From assembly GCA_020831715.1 (NCBI GenBank), contig JAFIGA010000131.1, positions 1 to 56,406 on the forward strand: a stretch of 56,406 nucleotides of DNA, given 5' to 3'. This stretch comes from Leptospira sp. Its GTDB lineage: Bacteria; Spirochaetota; Leptospiria; Leptospirales; Leptospiraceae. Within the stretch, counting starts at the first letter, position 1, and each line of letters opens with the position of its first letter. Below are positions 16,108 through 26,200 of this stretch, in pieces. The position numbers were made by a program, and so were the translations under genes. The notes beneath the pieces were generated by a model. That model searched no databases and was not told the DNA's origin. It was given only the letters and a program-made list of their open reading frames with translations.

Positions 16108-18491
16108 GAAAGGGCTATCTGGAAAGTCTAATGGCAAAAATTACGGATAGCTTAACTAGAGTAAGACCTTTGTATTTTGTGAGAAATTTACAATTCTTCT
16201 TGATATTTGTGACATTGATAGCTGTAGTTTTCATTCTTTCTCGTCCCTATCTAGGTCAGCCTAAGATGGATACTTCCGCAGAGGGGAATTATTCAATCGG
16301 TAGGGAAGCTCCGGATACAGTGGTTTCAGGGAAGGATATCTATTTTGACGATTCTGATAAAACAAATCTGGCAAAACAAAAGGCTGAACTCTCCGTTCCC
16401 TTTTACTTCGATAAAGATTATGCAACACTTACTAATGTGATTGACTTGCATATCTCCAATGATATTGAATCTCTAAAAAGACATGTTGCATCGGGTGATA
16501 AATACAATTACAATGAGTTGAAATCTGCGATTCCCCGTTGGCGCAATCGATCCAATTCAGAATTAAAATTATTAATTGATTATCAAAGAAAAGATCGATT
16601 GAAACAATCTATACTTCAATATTCCAACATAGTTTTCAGTAAGACTTGCGTCCTAAAGGAGCCTCATCCTGATCCCAAGAATTTGGAGAAATTAGGTGGT
16701 AGGATTCGAAATGAAGGAAAAAAAGATGCCGATTCTTATCACTCCGGTGAAAATATATTTCCCCGTTCTGAGATGTATAGAAATGTATCGGTAGTCCGAA
16801 GGCTTGATGAGCTTGCAGCTGCAAACATTAAGGGATACAACGAAGAGACCCTTTCAGTCGTAGTTAAAATAGGTCTGTATTATATTTTTTCCTATCCTGC
16901 ATGTAATTATAATGAAGAAGCAACCAATCAAGCAAGATTAACAGCAAGAGAAAAGGTAGAAACTGTAAAAAGTAAAATTTCCACCAATCAAGTTATTGTT
17001 CGACGAGGAGAAATGATTACTCCTGAAATTCACACTCGCTTGGATATGTTGAACAAATATGCTTCCAGAGCCAATCTTTCATCAATCATATCCATGTTTA
17101 TGATACAAATTGTCTTTGTAATTATAATAGCTACATTTCTTATCAAATACAATCATAAAAGATTGAATGATGTTTCGAGTAATGTGGTGGTATTCTCCAT
17201 GATATGGATGATACTATTGTTTACCTACATCGCTTCCAATATTTATTTCCAAGTTGATAGTGGATTAATGTCTACATATTATTTCTCACTCTTCATACCT
17301 ATTGGGATGGTATGTATGTTGGTTGGATTTATATACGATGAGAAGCTTGCCTTGGCATTGGGATTTTATTTGTCTTTCTTTATATTCTTTGCATCTCAGA
17401 ATAGTTCAACAAGTCTTCTTCTTGCTATATCAACTTCTGTAGCCGGTTCCGTCTACGGAACTAAGATTCGTAAGCGAATTGATTTCATCAAGGCATCGGC
17501 ACTGCTCACTATCATTCAGATGGTGGTCTCTACCAGCGGATATTTATTCGATTCTAGAGACTATTGGGTATCCAATCCAAGTGGATCTTTCTTCACAGAT
17601 TTCTTTGCTTCCAATATATTTAAGCTATATGTGTTATGTGCAATTAACGGTTCCCTCTCTGCAATCGCAATGCAATCTTTGCTTCCCATCTATGAATATA
17701 TTTTCAATATTCCTACTCGTTTTAAATTGATAGAACTTGCCGATACAGGACATCCTCTCTTGCAAGAATTGTTGACCAAGGCACCATCCACATATACCCA
17801 TACTTTTTTGGTTGCCGCAATGTCGGAACGTGCCGCTCAAAACTTAGGCCTGGATTGGCTACTTACAAGAGTAGGAGTTTACTATCATGACATAGGAAAA
17901 ATTCCCAATGCAGGATTCTTCATTGAAAATCAGCATTTAATTCCAAAACCGGAGCATATAGATAAGAACAATCCGTCCATAGCTGCCAAGGTTGTGATCG
18001 ATCATGTATTGGATGGAATCGAAATGGCGAAAAAAGCAAGACTCCCCAGGGAAGTGATTAATTTTATTCCGGAGCACCATGGAACAAGTACTATGGCTTT
18101 TTTCTATCATAAAGCATTGGCAACCATTCCTATTAAACAGAGAAGGAAAATATCAAAATCAGACTTTCAATATCCGGGACCTAAGCCTCAGAGTAAAGAA
18201 ACGGGTATAGTTATGATTGCCGACTCATTGGAAGCGGCTTCAAGATCACTTGATGAAGTCAATGCCGATGCGTTGGATAATTTAATCCAAAAGATCATAA
18301 ATTCTAAATTAGCTGAAAATCAACTGGATGAATCAGGTCTTACTTTGGGAGATTTAACGATTGTAAAAGATTCATTTAAAGAAGTATTGCTATCCAGCCT
18401 TCACCAAAGACCTAAATATCCTAAACCCGAAGATACAAAGGCGTTGGAAGAATCCGGCAAGTCCAAAAAGAAACCAGTCAAGAAGAAGTGA
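16104..18491 (+). CDS. pgpH: 7TM-HD domain protein, PgpH-type cyclic-di-AMP phosphodiesterase
   Basis: 795 residues. One N-terminal transmembrane helix ([17 protein letters not shown]) precedes a large extracytoplasmic domain (about 50-325) of the 7TMR-HDED type. Seven helices follow (330-540), then a cytoplasmic HD domain: [32 protein letters not shown] near 592, DHVLDG, and [16 protein letters not shown] near 655, with the His and Asp metal ligands intact. Known members hydrolyse c-di-AMP to pApA. No c-di-AMP synthase is in the window, so the ligand is assigned by family. A Lys-rich tail ends the protein. Overlaps phoH by 4 nt and ybeY by 4 nt. Confidence 0.9.
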   Translation: MRKGYLESLMAKITDSLTRVRPLYFVRNLQFFLIFVTLIAVVFILSRPYLGQPKMDTSAEGNYSIGREAPDTVVSGKDIYFDDSDKTNLAKQKAELSVPFYFDKDYATLTNVIDLHISNDIESLKRHVASGDKYNYNELKSAIPRWRNRSNSELKLLIDYQRKDRLKQSILQYSNIVFSKTCVLKEPHPDPKNLEKLGGRIRNEGKKDADSYHSGENIFPRSEMYRNVSVVRRLDELAAANIKGYNEETLSVVVKIGLYYIFSYPACNYNEEATNQARLTAREKVETVKSKISTNQVIVRRGEMITPEIHTRLDMLNKYASRANLSSIISMFMIQIVFVIIIATFLIKYNHKRLNDVSSNVVVFSMIWMILLFTYIASNIYFQVDSGLMSTYYFSLFIPIGMVCMLVGFIYDEKLALALGFYLSFFIFFASQNSSTSLLLAISTSVAGSVYGTKIRKRIDFIKASALLTIIQMVVSTSGYLFDSRDYWVSNPSGSFFTDFFASNIFKLYVLCAINGSLSAIAMQSLLPIYEYIFNIPTRFKLIELADTGHPLLQELLTKAPSTYTHTFLVAAMSERAAQNLGLDWLLTRVGVYYHDIGKIPNAGFFIENQHLIPKPEHIDKNNPSIAAKVVIDHVLDGIEMAKKARLPREVINFIPEHHGTSTMAFFYHKALATIPIKQRRKISKSDFQYPGPKPQSKETGIVMIADSLEAASRSLDEVNADALDNLIQKIINSKLAENQLDESGLTLGDLTIVKDSFKEVLLSSLHQRPKYPKPEDTKALEESGKSKKKPVKKK

Positions 18492-18958
18492 ATTTGAACT
18501 CAATAAAAATTGAAGTATCTCATCCAGAGTTTAAAATGATCTCCGAATCGGTTCTGAAAAAACGTATAGAAATGATAATGAAAGAATTGATTCCACAATG
18601 GTTGCAACATTGGGAATTCTCTCTATGGATAACAACGGACGGTGAGATTCGTAGCCTCAATCGCACTAGAAGAAATATTGATCGCCCCACAGATGTCCTT
18701 TCTTTTCCACTATTGGATCTTAATACTCCTCTCCCCATTCAAATATTAGGTGAGGTTGTAATTTCTTGGGATCGAACCATGGAACAAGCAATTGAGATCG
18801 GTCATACAGAAGAAGATGAATTCTATAGACTATTGGTTCATGGAATTCTTCATTTATTTGGTTATGATCATGAAACTAGCATCGAAGATGAGAAAATCAT
18901 GAAAGCCAAGGAAGACGAAATACTCACTCTAATTCTTGGGGAAGGAGTATGGGATTAA
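18488..18958 (+). CDS. ybeY: Endoribonuclease YbeY
   Basis: 156 residues from GTG 18488, which overlaps the pgpH stop. The core is LNRTRRNIDRPTDVLSFPL followed by the metal motif VHGILHLFGYDHE near residue 117, with the three conserved histidines. It is a zinc-dependent single-strand RNase used in 16S 3'-end maturation and ribosome quality control. The overlap with recO is 10 nt. Confidence 0.95.
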   Translation: MNLNSIKIEVSHPEFKMISESVLKKRIEMIMKELIPQWLQHWEFSLWITTDGEIRSLNRTRRNIDRPTDVLSFPLLDLNTPLPIQILGEVVISWDRTMEQAIEIGHTEEDEFYRLLVHGILHLFGYDHETSIEDEKIMKAKEDEILTLILGEGVWD

Positions 18959-19707
18959 AAAAAGACTCCGGGATTGTGATTCAATCCAGAAATATTGGAG
19001 ACAACGACAGAGTTATATCCCTTTTGAGTGAAACAGAATTTCGAAAGAATTACTTTCTTCGAGGTATTAGAAAATCAAAATCAAGACCCATCGCGGCAAG
19101 TGAAATAGGTTCCTTGGTAGAGGTGAACTATTATGAGCGGGAAGGTAAAGAATGGAATGATGTAAAGGAAGTCCATCTACTCGACCGTTTTGATTTAATC
19201 AAGAGTTCTGTATTGGGATTGTATTTTATTTCTTATATATCCGAAATTGCATCTGCATTGATGTTGGAAGGAGAGTTACACGAAAAGGAAGCAAAATTAA
19301 TCAGAATGGCATTTACCGAGGTAAACACCAATGGATTTCATTTTGGAATACTGCCTTTTTTAAAAATTCGTTTATTGGGATATTTGGGAATTATTCCTCA
19401 AGAATTTCTTTGTATGGATTGCGGAGAGGAAATTTGGTTAAAAAAAGAAGCAGACATTCAGGAAACAACATTGGATTTATTCTGTGGGGATTGTCGTTCT
19501 CTCACTGATAATAAGATCCAAGTCATTCGTTTTTTAAGAGACTGTGTCCATCTGAAATTTTCAAATCTTTTTAGCGATGTAATTCCCGTGCCGTTATTAT
19601 TTTCTTCGGATGAAATATTAAATACTTTTTTGGATAGCTATTTGGGAAGGGGCTTGAAAACATCGAAAGAATTCTATAGGTTGTTAAAAAATGAACTCAC
19701 TTTATAA
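18949..19707 (+). CDS. recO: DNA repair protein RecO
   Basis: 252 residues. The N-terminal OB fold has GIVIQSRNIGDNDRVISLLSE; the middle is helical; a CxxC pair (CMDCGEE, near 156) and CGDC (near 178) form the zinc site, followed by the usual C-terminal helices. RecO loads RecA on SSB-coated DNA with RecR and works with SSB, which is also encoded in this window. It overlaps ybeY by 10 nt. Confidence 0.93.
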   Translation: MGLKKDSGIVIQSRNIGDNDRVISLLSETEFRKNYFLRGIRKSKSRPIAASEIGSLVEVNYYEREGKEWNDVKEVHLLDRFDLIKSSVLGLYFISYISEIASALMLEGELHEKEAKLIRMAFTEVNTNGFHFGILPFLKIRLLGYLGIIPQEFLCMDCGEEIWLKKEADIQETTLDLFCGDCRSLTDNKIQVIRFLRDCVHLKFSNLFSDVIPVPLLFSSDEILNTFLDSYLGRGLKTSKEFYRLLKNELTL

Positions 19708-19915
19708 AACACTAATGTTTTTTCTTGGATTGTCTCTGATTTTATTTTCACTTTTTCTGGGAATTGATAAGAACAAACGAGTTCATCTATCAGCTGAGGA
19801 TGCACCTCGACAAATCAGTGACAGCTACGAGTTTCGCGAATATGTAGGTAAGATAAAATGGCAGATTTTCCAAGATATAGATAAGAATTGGTGTCAGAAA
19901 TTCAATTGCCAATAA
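19691..19915 (+). CDS. Small single-pass membrane protein
   Basis: 74 residues, not recognised. One hydrophobic helix (TLMFFLGLSLILFSLFLGI) is followed by a charged, probably extracytoplasmic tail rich in Tyr and Trp with two cysteines near the end (WCQKFNC). It overlaps the recO end by 17 nt and lies 27 nt before argS in the same direction, which supports it being translated. It may be a small periplasm-facing anchor; no function can be assigned. Confidence 0.55.
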   Translation: MNSLYKTLMFFLGLSLILFSLFLGIDKNKRVHLSAEDAPRQISDSYEFREYVGKIKWQIFQDIDKNWCQKFNCQ

Positions 19916-19942
19916 GTGTAAGAATTAAATCTTTTACATAGC

Positions 19943-21712
19943 ATGAAAACTTCCCAATTACTGAAAGAACAAGTCCTATATTTTATTCAAGAATCCGCCG
20001 CTCACTATCTTAATACTTTGCAGATCCCAGTCGACTCGGCAAGAGTTCGAATTGAATACTCCAGAGATGAAAAATTCGGAGACTATTCAACTTCCTTTGC
20101 TTTGGAAAATAAAAAGATCATTTCCGGGAATCCGTTGGATATTGCGAATTCCCTATTGGAGATTATGAATTCCAAAGAAAATTCCAAAATCATGTTTTCC
20201 AATATTACGGTCACTCCTCCCGGTTTCATAAATTTTCGAATGAGAGAAAAATTCATTCGAGACTATCTGAACTCTCATTTGATGAAGAATGATCTTTTCG
20301 CAGAACTTGCAGAGAAGAAAAAGATCAATTTAGAGTTTGTCAGTGCGAATCCGACAGGTCCTCTGAATATTGTTTCAGCAAGAGCGGCATCCTATGGAGA
20401 TGCACTTGCATCTCTCTTATCCACATTAGGACATAAGGTGGATCGAGAATTCTACGTGAACGATTATGGAAATCAAGTGCGGCTTTTGGGTGTTGCGGTT
20501 CTTCTTCGCTACAAGGAATTACTCGGTGCAAGCATATCTTTTCAAGAAGAAGATGATGGAAGGTCATTGGATGAATTGATTGAGTCCAATGTTCTGCCTG
20601 CGGAGAGCTATCGCGGAGAATATATTATCGATATAGTAACCGCATTGAAAGAAGATGCTCGGGAAGTAGATTTCATTGAATCTAAATTGAAAACAAAAGA
20701 ATATGATGAGTTAGTTGAATATCTTTCCAAAAAAGCAATAGAGTTCAATCTCAATGGACAGAAGAAAGATCTTTTGGATTTCGGTGTGAAGTTTGACAGG
20801 TTCTTTTCCGAGAGAAGCTTGCACGAGGCAGGGGAAGTTATGAAATCTCTTACCTATTTGGAGAAAGCCAATTCCATCTTTACTGAAGATAAGAAAAAAG
20901 TGTTTCGCTCTACTGATTTCGGAGATGATAAAGACAGAGTAGTTGTAAGAGATGACGGAAGACCAACCTATCTGTTAGCTGATATAGCCTATCATAAAAA
21001 TAAAATCGACAGAGGCTATGATGAAATATTGGATATCTGGGGACCGGATCACCATGGTTATATAGCGAGATTGTCCGGTGCCATGCAATCTATGAATTAT
21101 CCCAAAGAAAACTTCACCGTAATCATATGTCAGCAGGTGAACCTTTTAGAAGAGGGAAAAAAGGTTAAGATGAGTAAACGGTTGGGGAACTTTCAGAGAA
21201 TGAAAGATTTAATCCACTATTTGGGTAATTCGGCAAGAGATGTGGGTAGGTATTTTTTCATTACAAGAACCGCTGAGGCTCCATTGGATTTTGATTTGGA
21301 TTTGGCGAAAGACGAGTCCGATAAAAATCCCGTGTTCTATCTTCAGTATGCACATGCCAGAATTTCTTCCATATTTAGAGAAGTGGGAGAGGACTATTCT
21401 TTGGATTGGGATGAAAATTTTGAGTGGACAGATGAGAGAGGGCGAGTTTTATTTTGGGTGGCTCGTTTTCACGAAGAGATTTTTGATGCGGCTATGAATC
21501 GTGAACCTCACAGGATTACTACCTATCTACAATTTCTATGCAAGGCGTTTACAAGGTTTTACGGAGCTAAAGAAAATCGTCTGAAGGATAGCGATGAATC
21601 CACGAAGATGCAATTGGCATATCTATGTAAGGTTACTCAGCTTGCCATTCGTGAAAGTTTAAGTCTTCTGGGAATCTCTGCTCCGGAAAAAATGGAAAAG
21701 GTTAGTGAATGA
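19943..21712 (+). CDS. argS: Arginyl-tRNA synthetase with altered HIGH motif
   Basis: 589 residues, class I synthetase. The N-terminal Add1 domain (about 1-110) contains DYSTSFALENKK. The catalytic domain opens with SANPTGPLNIVSARAAS, so the usual HIGH signature reads NIVS (residues 142-145). The second signature is KVKMSKRLGNF. DHHGYIARLSGAMQ and the C-terminal DALR anticodon-binding domain (from about 470, YLQYAHARISSI) are normal. It charges tRNA-Arg. The variant first motif occurs in an otherwise complete gene and is probably a lineage trait. It overlaps cinA by 4 nt. Confidence 0.94.
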   Translation: MKTSQLLKEQVLYFIQESAAHYLNTLQIPVDSARVRIEYSRDEKFGDYSTSFALENKKIISGNPLDIANSLLEIMNSKENSKIMFSNITVTPPGFINFRMREKFIRDYLNSHLMKNDLFAELAEKKKINLEFVSANPTGPLNIVSARAASYGDALASLLSTLGHKVDREFYVNDYGNQVRLLGVAVLLRYKELLGASISFQEEDDGRSLDELIESNVLPAESYRGEYIIDIVTALKEDAREVDFIESKLKTKEYDELVEYLSKKAIEFNLNGQKKDLLDFGVKFDRFFSERSLHEAGEVMKSLTYLEKANSIFTEDKKKVFRSTDFGDDKDRVVVRDDGRPTYLLADIAYHKNKIDRGYDEILDIWGPDHHGYIARLSGAMQSMNYPKENFTVIICQQVNLLEEGKKVKMSKRLGNFQRMKDLIHYLGNSARDVGRYFFITRTAEAPLDFDLDLAKDESDKNPVFYLQYAHARISSIFREVGEDYSLDWDENFEWTDERGRVLFWVARFHEEIFDAAMNREPHRITTYLQFLCKAFTRFYGAKENRLKDSDESTKMQLAYLCKVTQLAIRESLSLLGISAPEKMEKVSE

Positions 21713-22956
21713 GTAATCAGGGAATGAATCAAGTTGTAATCGTTGCGACCGGTTCAGAGATTACGAATGGAAAGTCAACCGATACCAACTCGGGCTGGAT
21801 TGCCAATGAATTGTCCGGTCAAGGATTTTCTATTCGTCAATTCATAGCTCTTCCGGATGATCCCGATTTGATTTATGATGTTCTTTCGCAGCTGATAGAA
21901 AAACAATCTGCCAACTGGATCATTATGACGGGAGGACTTGGTCCCACAGAAGACGATTATACCGTTGATGTTGTTTTGAAGCTTACTAATCAGAAATCCA
22001 TGATTGTAGAGAAGGCGAAAAGAAAACTACAAGCCATCTATGAAAAAAGAGGAGTGAATTACGAAGCAATTCTCCCAACAGTTCTCAGACAAACACGGGT
22101 TCCGGAAGATTCTGAAATATTGGAAAATCGAGTAGGGATTGCTCCCGGTTTTATTTATAAATTTTCTAATCATTGTAAATTGGTCTGCATGCCAGGTGTT
22201 CCTCCTGAGATGAGAACCATGTTCGAAAAAAAACTTTTACCAAGGATGCTTTCGGATAGTCAGGAGAAAAGATCCCGTGGTGAACGAACCATTTGGAATA
22301 TTGGTGAATCTCTCTATCAAGAAGAATTTATTAAAACACATCCATTGCTGCAGGGTAGCGATGTAGAGTGGGGAGTAACGGCGAAGAGAGGGTATATTAA
22401 AACTACATTTCTTTCCAAATCCCAAGATACGATTGATAAAATATTATCGGACTTGGATGAAAGATACATTGATCGAATTTCCGGCAATGTATTCGAAGAT
22501 CTCCATAAAGTTCTAATCGAAAGAGGGCAAAAGATTGCCATCGCAGAATCATGCACAGGTGGTTGGACAGGGAAGATCCTGACAGACATGCCCGGCTCTT
22601 CTGAGTATTTCATTGCATCATTGGTTACCTATCACAACCAAGCCAAAGAGAATATACTTTTTGTTCCCAATGAAACATTGATGAATATGGGTGCGGTCAG
22701 TGAGGAGACGGCAAAAGTAATGCTCTCCGGTTTGGAGAAGCATTTTGATATAGATTTCTCAGTTAGCATTACGGGAATTGCGGGACCTGGGGGAGGAACG
22801 GATGAAAAACCTGTAGGATTAGTCTATATTGGAGTTAAAAGAAAAGGAAAGCCGGCTAAAATAATGAAATATTATTTTCCGGGTAACAGGGAAATGGTAA
22901 GAGAGTCAACGGCAAATAACGCAATTTTTCAATTGTATAAGGAAGTAATTTCATGA
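21709..22956 (+). CDS. cinA: CinA-family nicotinamide-nucleotide amidohydrolase
   Basis: 415 residues, the full two-domain form. The N-terminal molybdopterin-binding-like domain (about 1-170) has ATGSEITNGKSTDTNSGWIA and MTGGLGPTEDDYT, tied to ADP-ribose/NAD-derived pyrophosphate hydrolysis. The C-terminal PncC domain (about 260-415) has AESCTGGWTGKILTDMPGSS and SITGIAGPGGGTDEKPVGLVY and deamidates NMN. The protein recycles pyridine nucleotides; some relatives link to competence. Overlaps argS by 4 nt and the next gene by 4 nt. Confidence 0.93.
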   Translation: MSNQGMNQVVIVATGSEITNGKSTDTNSGWIANELSGQGFSIRQFIALPDDPDLIYDVLSQLIEKQSANWIIMTGGLGPTEDDYTVDVVLKLTNQKSMIVEKAKRKLQAIYEKRGVNYEAILPTVLRQTRVPEDSEILENRVGIAPGFIYKFSNHCKLVCMPGVPPEMRTMFEKKLLPRMLSDSQEKRSRGERTIWNIGESLYQEEFIKTHPLLQGSDVEWGVTAKRGYIKTTFLSKSQDTIDKILSDLDERYIDRISGNVFEDLHKVLIERGQKIAIAESCTGGWTGKILTDMPGSSEYFIASLVTYHNQAKENILFVPNETLMNMGAVSEETAKVMLSGLEKHFDIDFSVSITGIAGPGGGTDEKPVGLVYIGVKRKGKPAKIMKYYFPGNREMVRESTANNAIFQLYKEVIS

Positions 22957-24029
22957 TGTATTATATTATAAGTATCATTTTCTTTAGTATTGTTTTTGTT
23001 TATTTTCCCGTAGCTCAACTGAGTTGGTCTCATCAGGTATTTGAAACCTGGCTATGGGATAAATCAGGTGGCTATGGAACCAAGCCTGATCCTATTTCAG
23101 AGAATCCTATCGATACTCTATCCGGTTATAAATACAAAAATAAATTTTTCAGTTTTCCATCGGGTCGTTTTTATCAGGTTTCTGAGGGAAAACTTTTAGA
23201 ATATTCTATTTTGGATGAAGGTTATTTTGAATACAAAAAACTGGGAGATGAAGTTTCCTATTATAATGGATGGAAAGAATTGTTTTGGAAGAAGCCCTAT
23301 TCGAGCTACCCTAGACCGGGTTATTTTTCTTCTATTCTTCCATTAGTTTCAGGTGATGGGAATACTGTGTTCTTTGCCGATAGAAATGGAAATCCTTCTG
23401 CTACTCCTTCTGTGGATGGAAGGTTCGCAACAGATATATGCTTTAGTGTAGAAGTGGATCATACTTTGGTTTTATTCTCCGGTGGGGAATATTTTCTATT
23501 GAATGGAAAGGGAGAAATTTTGAAGCAATACGAGAGTGCTAAGGTAGAAAATCATAGCGATACGTATTTTGCCAAATCATGTTCTATATCCCCAAACGGA
23601 GATAAGTTTGCCATTCACCACCAACAAGGTCAAGAAGACAAAATCGTAATTTACGATTCCAAAGGAAAAGAATATGAATTTTCTTTGGATACAATCTATC
23701 CGCATAAGTTGCATTTTGTCTTAAATAATCACTCCGAGATATTAATTGCCAATCAGAATTCCGTTAAGTTACTTTCGGATAGAGGGAAGTTAATACATTC
23801 CAAAGAAAATCTTCCAATGAATACATACTACAATCCTGTCCTTGCTTTGGGTGATTTCTTTTTATGGGGATCCAATGAATCAATGAATGTTTGGAATAGA
23901 GAGGGTGTTACTATATATGAAAAGAAATTACCTCAGAATAATCAGCCATTGCGATTCTTACCCGGTAAAATACCCAATACTTTCTATGTGGAAACCAAAG
24001 AAAATATAAAGCAGATTTCTATCTTTTAG
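22953..24029 (+). CDS. Membrane-anchored, propeller-like protein of unknown function
   Basis: 358 residues. A single N-terminal hydrophobic helix (IISIIFFSIVFVYFPVAQL) anchors or exports the protein. The rest is beta-rich with repeating strand units typical of WD40-like or Kelch-like propellers: LPLVSGDGNTVFFADRNG, SCSISPNGDKFAIHHQQG, VIYDSKGKEYEF, HFVLNNHSEILIANQN. No catalytic motif is visible. It overlaps cinA by 4 nt and ends the operon, 15 bp from the convergent regulator gene. Confidence 0.65.
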   Translation: MMYYIISIIFFSIVFVYFPVAQLSWSHQVFETWLWDKSGGYGTKPDPISENPIDTLSGYKYKNKFFSFPSGRFYQVSEGKLLEYSILDEGYFEYKKLGDEVSYYNGWKELFWKKPYSSYPRPGYFSSILPLVSGDGNTVFFADRNGNPSATPSVDGRFATDICFSVEVDHTLVLFSGGEYFLLNGKGEILKQYESAKVENHSDTYFAKSCSISPNGDKFAIHHQQGQEDKIVIYDSKGKEYEFSLDTIYPHKLHFVLNNHSEILIANQNSVKLLSDRGKLIHSKENLPMNTYYNPVLALGDFFLWGSNESMNVWNREGVTIYEKKLPQNNQPLRFLPGKIPNTFYVETKENIKQISIF

Positions 24030-24043
24030 TTAGAATCGAATTT

Positions 24044-25045
24044 TTAGTTATCTTCTAGTTGATATATGGAAAGGGATTTGAATCCGGTTCTTCCTGATTT
24101 ATCAATGAGAGATATAATTTCAGTTTTCACGTTTTTATGAAGATTGAATATTAGCTGGTCACTGATTTCCCGACAAATATATAGCCCTCTTCCATGTGAA
24201 TCGGAAAGACCGGGAGGAAGACCAATTTCATCTTCACTCGTAATATGTCTGTCCAATCTATATAGAATTTCGGACTTTTCCAATGAACCAAACCGATCTT
24301 GTGTAACCAAGATAAAACTATTTTTGTTCTGTCCGTAACCAATTGTGAAAAAATCTTCCGGTTGGAGATCTATGTTTTCCAAGGGAACAATTAAATCTTG
24401 AGAAGGCAATTCGAATTGGTATTTGTATCTTCCATCCTCATCTTTCGGAGCTCGAATCATTGCATTCGATGTTAATTCTTCCAATACTTGTTGGATGGAG
24501 TTCGGAGCCCCTCCTTGTATCATAAACTTGGAGATTTTTCCACAAAGTATGTTTCGATCTTTGTCGCTTTTGATAGTTTTATAAACTATTCCCGATTCCG
24601 GCGGAGGTTCAAACTCAGTGTCCAAACGATCAGTAATCACTTCGAAATTATGGGGAAAGTATTTCTCTACTCCAAAAATATCATTGGTGAGTAGCTTGTG
24701 AACCATAGTTTCAATGACTTGTATGTCCAAGAAAGAGTATTTGGGAATGATATTCCAAACATTATGTTCTTTAGCGAATCGGATATAATCGTTTATATTG
24801 TATGCTGTGATCAAAGCGTAAATGATGTCAGGATGATTATTCTGAATATATTCCACCAGATCCAATCCGGATTTTCCCGGCATTCGGATATCAGTTATTA
24901 CCAGGTTGATATTTTCTTTCTCAAGGATTTCTACAGCTGTATCATAATTTTCTGCATCATATACAGAATAATGATTGGATAATAAATCTTTGATTCCTTC
25001 CCGAATGGACTGAATGTCCTCAACTATAAGAATACTCTTATTCAT
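24044..25045 (-). CDS. Receiver-domain protein with C-terminal GHKL (anti-sigma-type) ATPase domain
   Basis: 333 residues. The receiver domain (1-125) is intact: acidic pair E9/D10, phosphoacceptor D52 in [10 protein letters not shown]80 and K102. After a linker, residues ~185-330 show the Bergerat ATP-binding fold of the RsbW/SpoIIAB kind: [13 protein letters not shown] is the N-box, and [18 protein letters not shown] is the G-box region. It lacks a His-phosphotransfer helix, so its output is probably a protein kinase or an anti-sigma switch rather than DNA binding. It overlaps the upstream histidine kinase by 8 nt, which is its likely partner. Confidence 0.75.
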   Translation of the reverse strand: MNKSILIVEDIQSIREGIKDLLSNHYSVYDAENYDTAVEILEKENINLVITDIRMPGKSGLDLVEYIQNNHPDIIYALITAYNINDYIRFAKEHNVWNIIPKYSFLDIQVIETMVHKLLTNDIFGVEKYFPHNFEVITDRLDTEFEPPPESGIVYKTIKSDKDRNILCGKISKFMIQGGAPNSIQQVLEELTSNAMIRAPKDEDGRYKYQFELPSQDLIVPLENIDLQPEDFFTIGYGQNKNSFILVTQDRFGSLEKSEILYRLDRHITSEDEIGLPPGLSDSHGRGLYICREISDQLIFNLHKNVKTEIISLIDKSGRTGFKSLSIYQLEDN

Positions 25046-26192
25046 TTACTCCTCCCAAGCTTGTGGGATAGGGAAGTGAAATAGTGAATCTTGTTTTGTC
25101 GTCCATAGTTTTTACAATTATAGTTCCTTGGTGTTCCCGAATGATAGCATAGATAACAGAAAGTCCTAATCCTGTTCCGTTTGATTGCTTATTGCTTGTA
25201 AAAAATGGATCAAATATCTTATCTATGATGTTTTTGGGGATACCTCCCGCATTATCCTCAATAATTATATGGATCATATTTTTTGTTTTTCTCATGTCAA
25301 CCCTAATATATCCGGTTCTATAATCGAAGGCTTGAAGCGAGTTTCTGAATAGATTCTGAAAAACACGTTCCATTTTAAACGAATTGAACGGTAAGAAATA
25401 ATTGGAATCAAAATTTAAAATAAAATCAATATTTTTGCTGAGCACCGGATAGAGACGAACTACATTGTCTTTTGCTTTTTTTATAGTTTCTCCAATATCC
25501 CCATTGCTTAGTTTGAGCTTTTCCGGTTTTGCAAAACTTATGATCTCACTAACGATGTGAGCGGCTCGGTTAACATCATTTCTTATCATTTCGAGCCTTT
25601 TTTCTATGAACTCTAGGCTGGATTTCTGCAAACTATTCTGTAGATTCTGAAGGGTAAGATTGATACCGGTAAGAGGATTATTCAATTCATGTGCGATACC
25701 GGAGACAAGTATTCCAATCGAAGCAAGATTACGCATTCTAAGGGATTCTTCTTCTTTTTCTTTTATACTTGTTATATCTGATATTTTTTCTACGATCGAG
25801 ATAATTCTACCGTTCTCTTCAATAGGAAAGTAATCTAGATATAAATTTTTAGTGTGGTTTTTACTTTTATAAAGAATCTCTCTACTCAGAGTGGGTCTTT
25901 TATTTTCTGCATTTTTTGGAAATAACCCGTTTAGTGAATTATCTTCTCTAGAAATTAAAGCAGGGCAATAAGGGCAGATTTCATCCCTACCATAAATTGC
26001 CTCGTAGCAAAATTGATTGATCAATTCTTCCTTGGTGCTTTTTTTGGAAAACTCAACAGCGGCTCTATTTACATTTTTAATTTTGAAATTCTCTTCGATG
26101 TAAATCAGTGGTTCCGTAATTCCGTTAAAAATTTGATTCAAAGACTGCAAATCAACTTTTTCATTTTGAGAATTTGATAAATCATTTTCCAT
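25038..26192 (-). CDS. PAS-domain sensor histidine kinase, soluble
   Basis: 384 residues and no transmembrane segment. A PAS domain (about 15-140) contains C62, C73 and C76 in [17 protein letters not shown], the Cys-x10-CxxC arrangement seen in some redox or metal-linked PAS domains. HisKA follows with the phosphoacceptor H168 in [17 protein letters not shown], and HATPase with the N-box [26 protein letters not shown] and GTGLGLSV. It senses an internal signal and should phosphorylate the receiver protein whose start it overlaps. It is the second-to-last gene of the long minus-strand run after secG and an exported protein. Confidence 0.85.
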   Translation of the reverse strand: MENDLSNSQNEKVDLQSLNQIFNGITEPLIYIEENFKIKNVNRAAVEFSKKSTKEELINQFCYEAIYGRDEICPYCPALISREDNSLNGLFPKNAENKRPTLSREILYKSKNHTKNLYLDYFPIEENGRIISIVEKISDITSIKEKEEESLRMRNLASIGILVSGIAHELNNPLTGINLTLQNLQNSLQKSSLEFIEKRLEMIRNDVNRAAHIVSEIISFAKPEKLKLSNGDIGETIKKAKDNVVRLYPVLSKNIDFILNFDSNYFLPFNSFKMERVFQNLFRNSLQAFDYRTGYIRVDMRKTKNMIHIIIEDNAGGIPKNIIDKIFDPFFTSNKQSNGTGLGLSVIYAIIREHQGTIIVKTMDDKTRFTISLPYPTSLGGVNE

Positions 26193-26200
26193 CTATTGAT

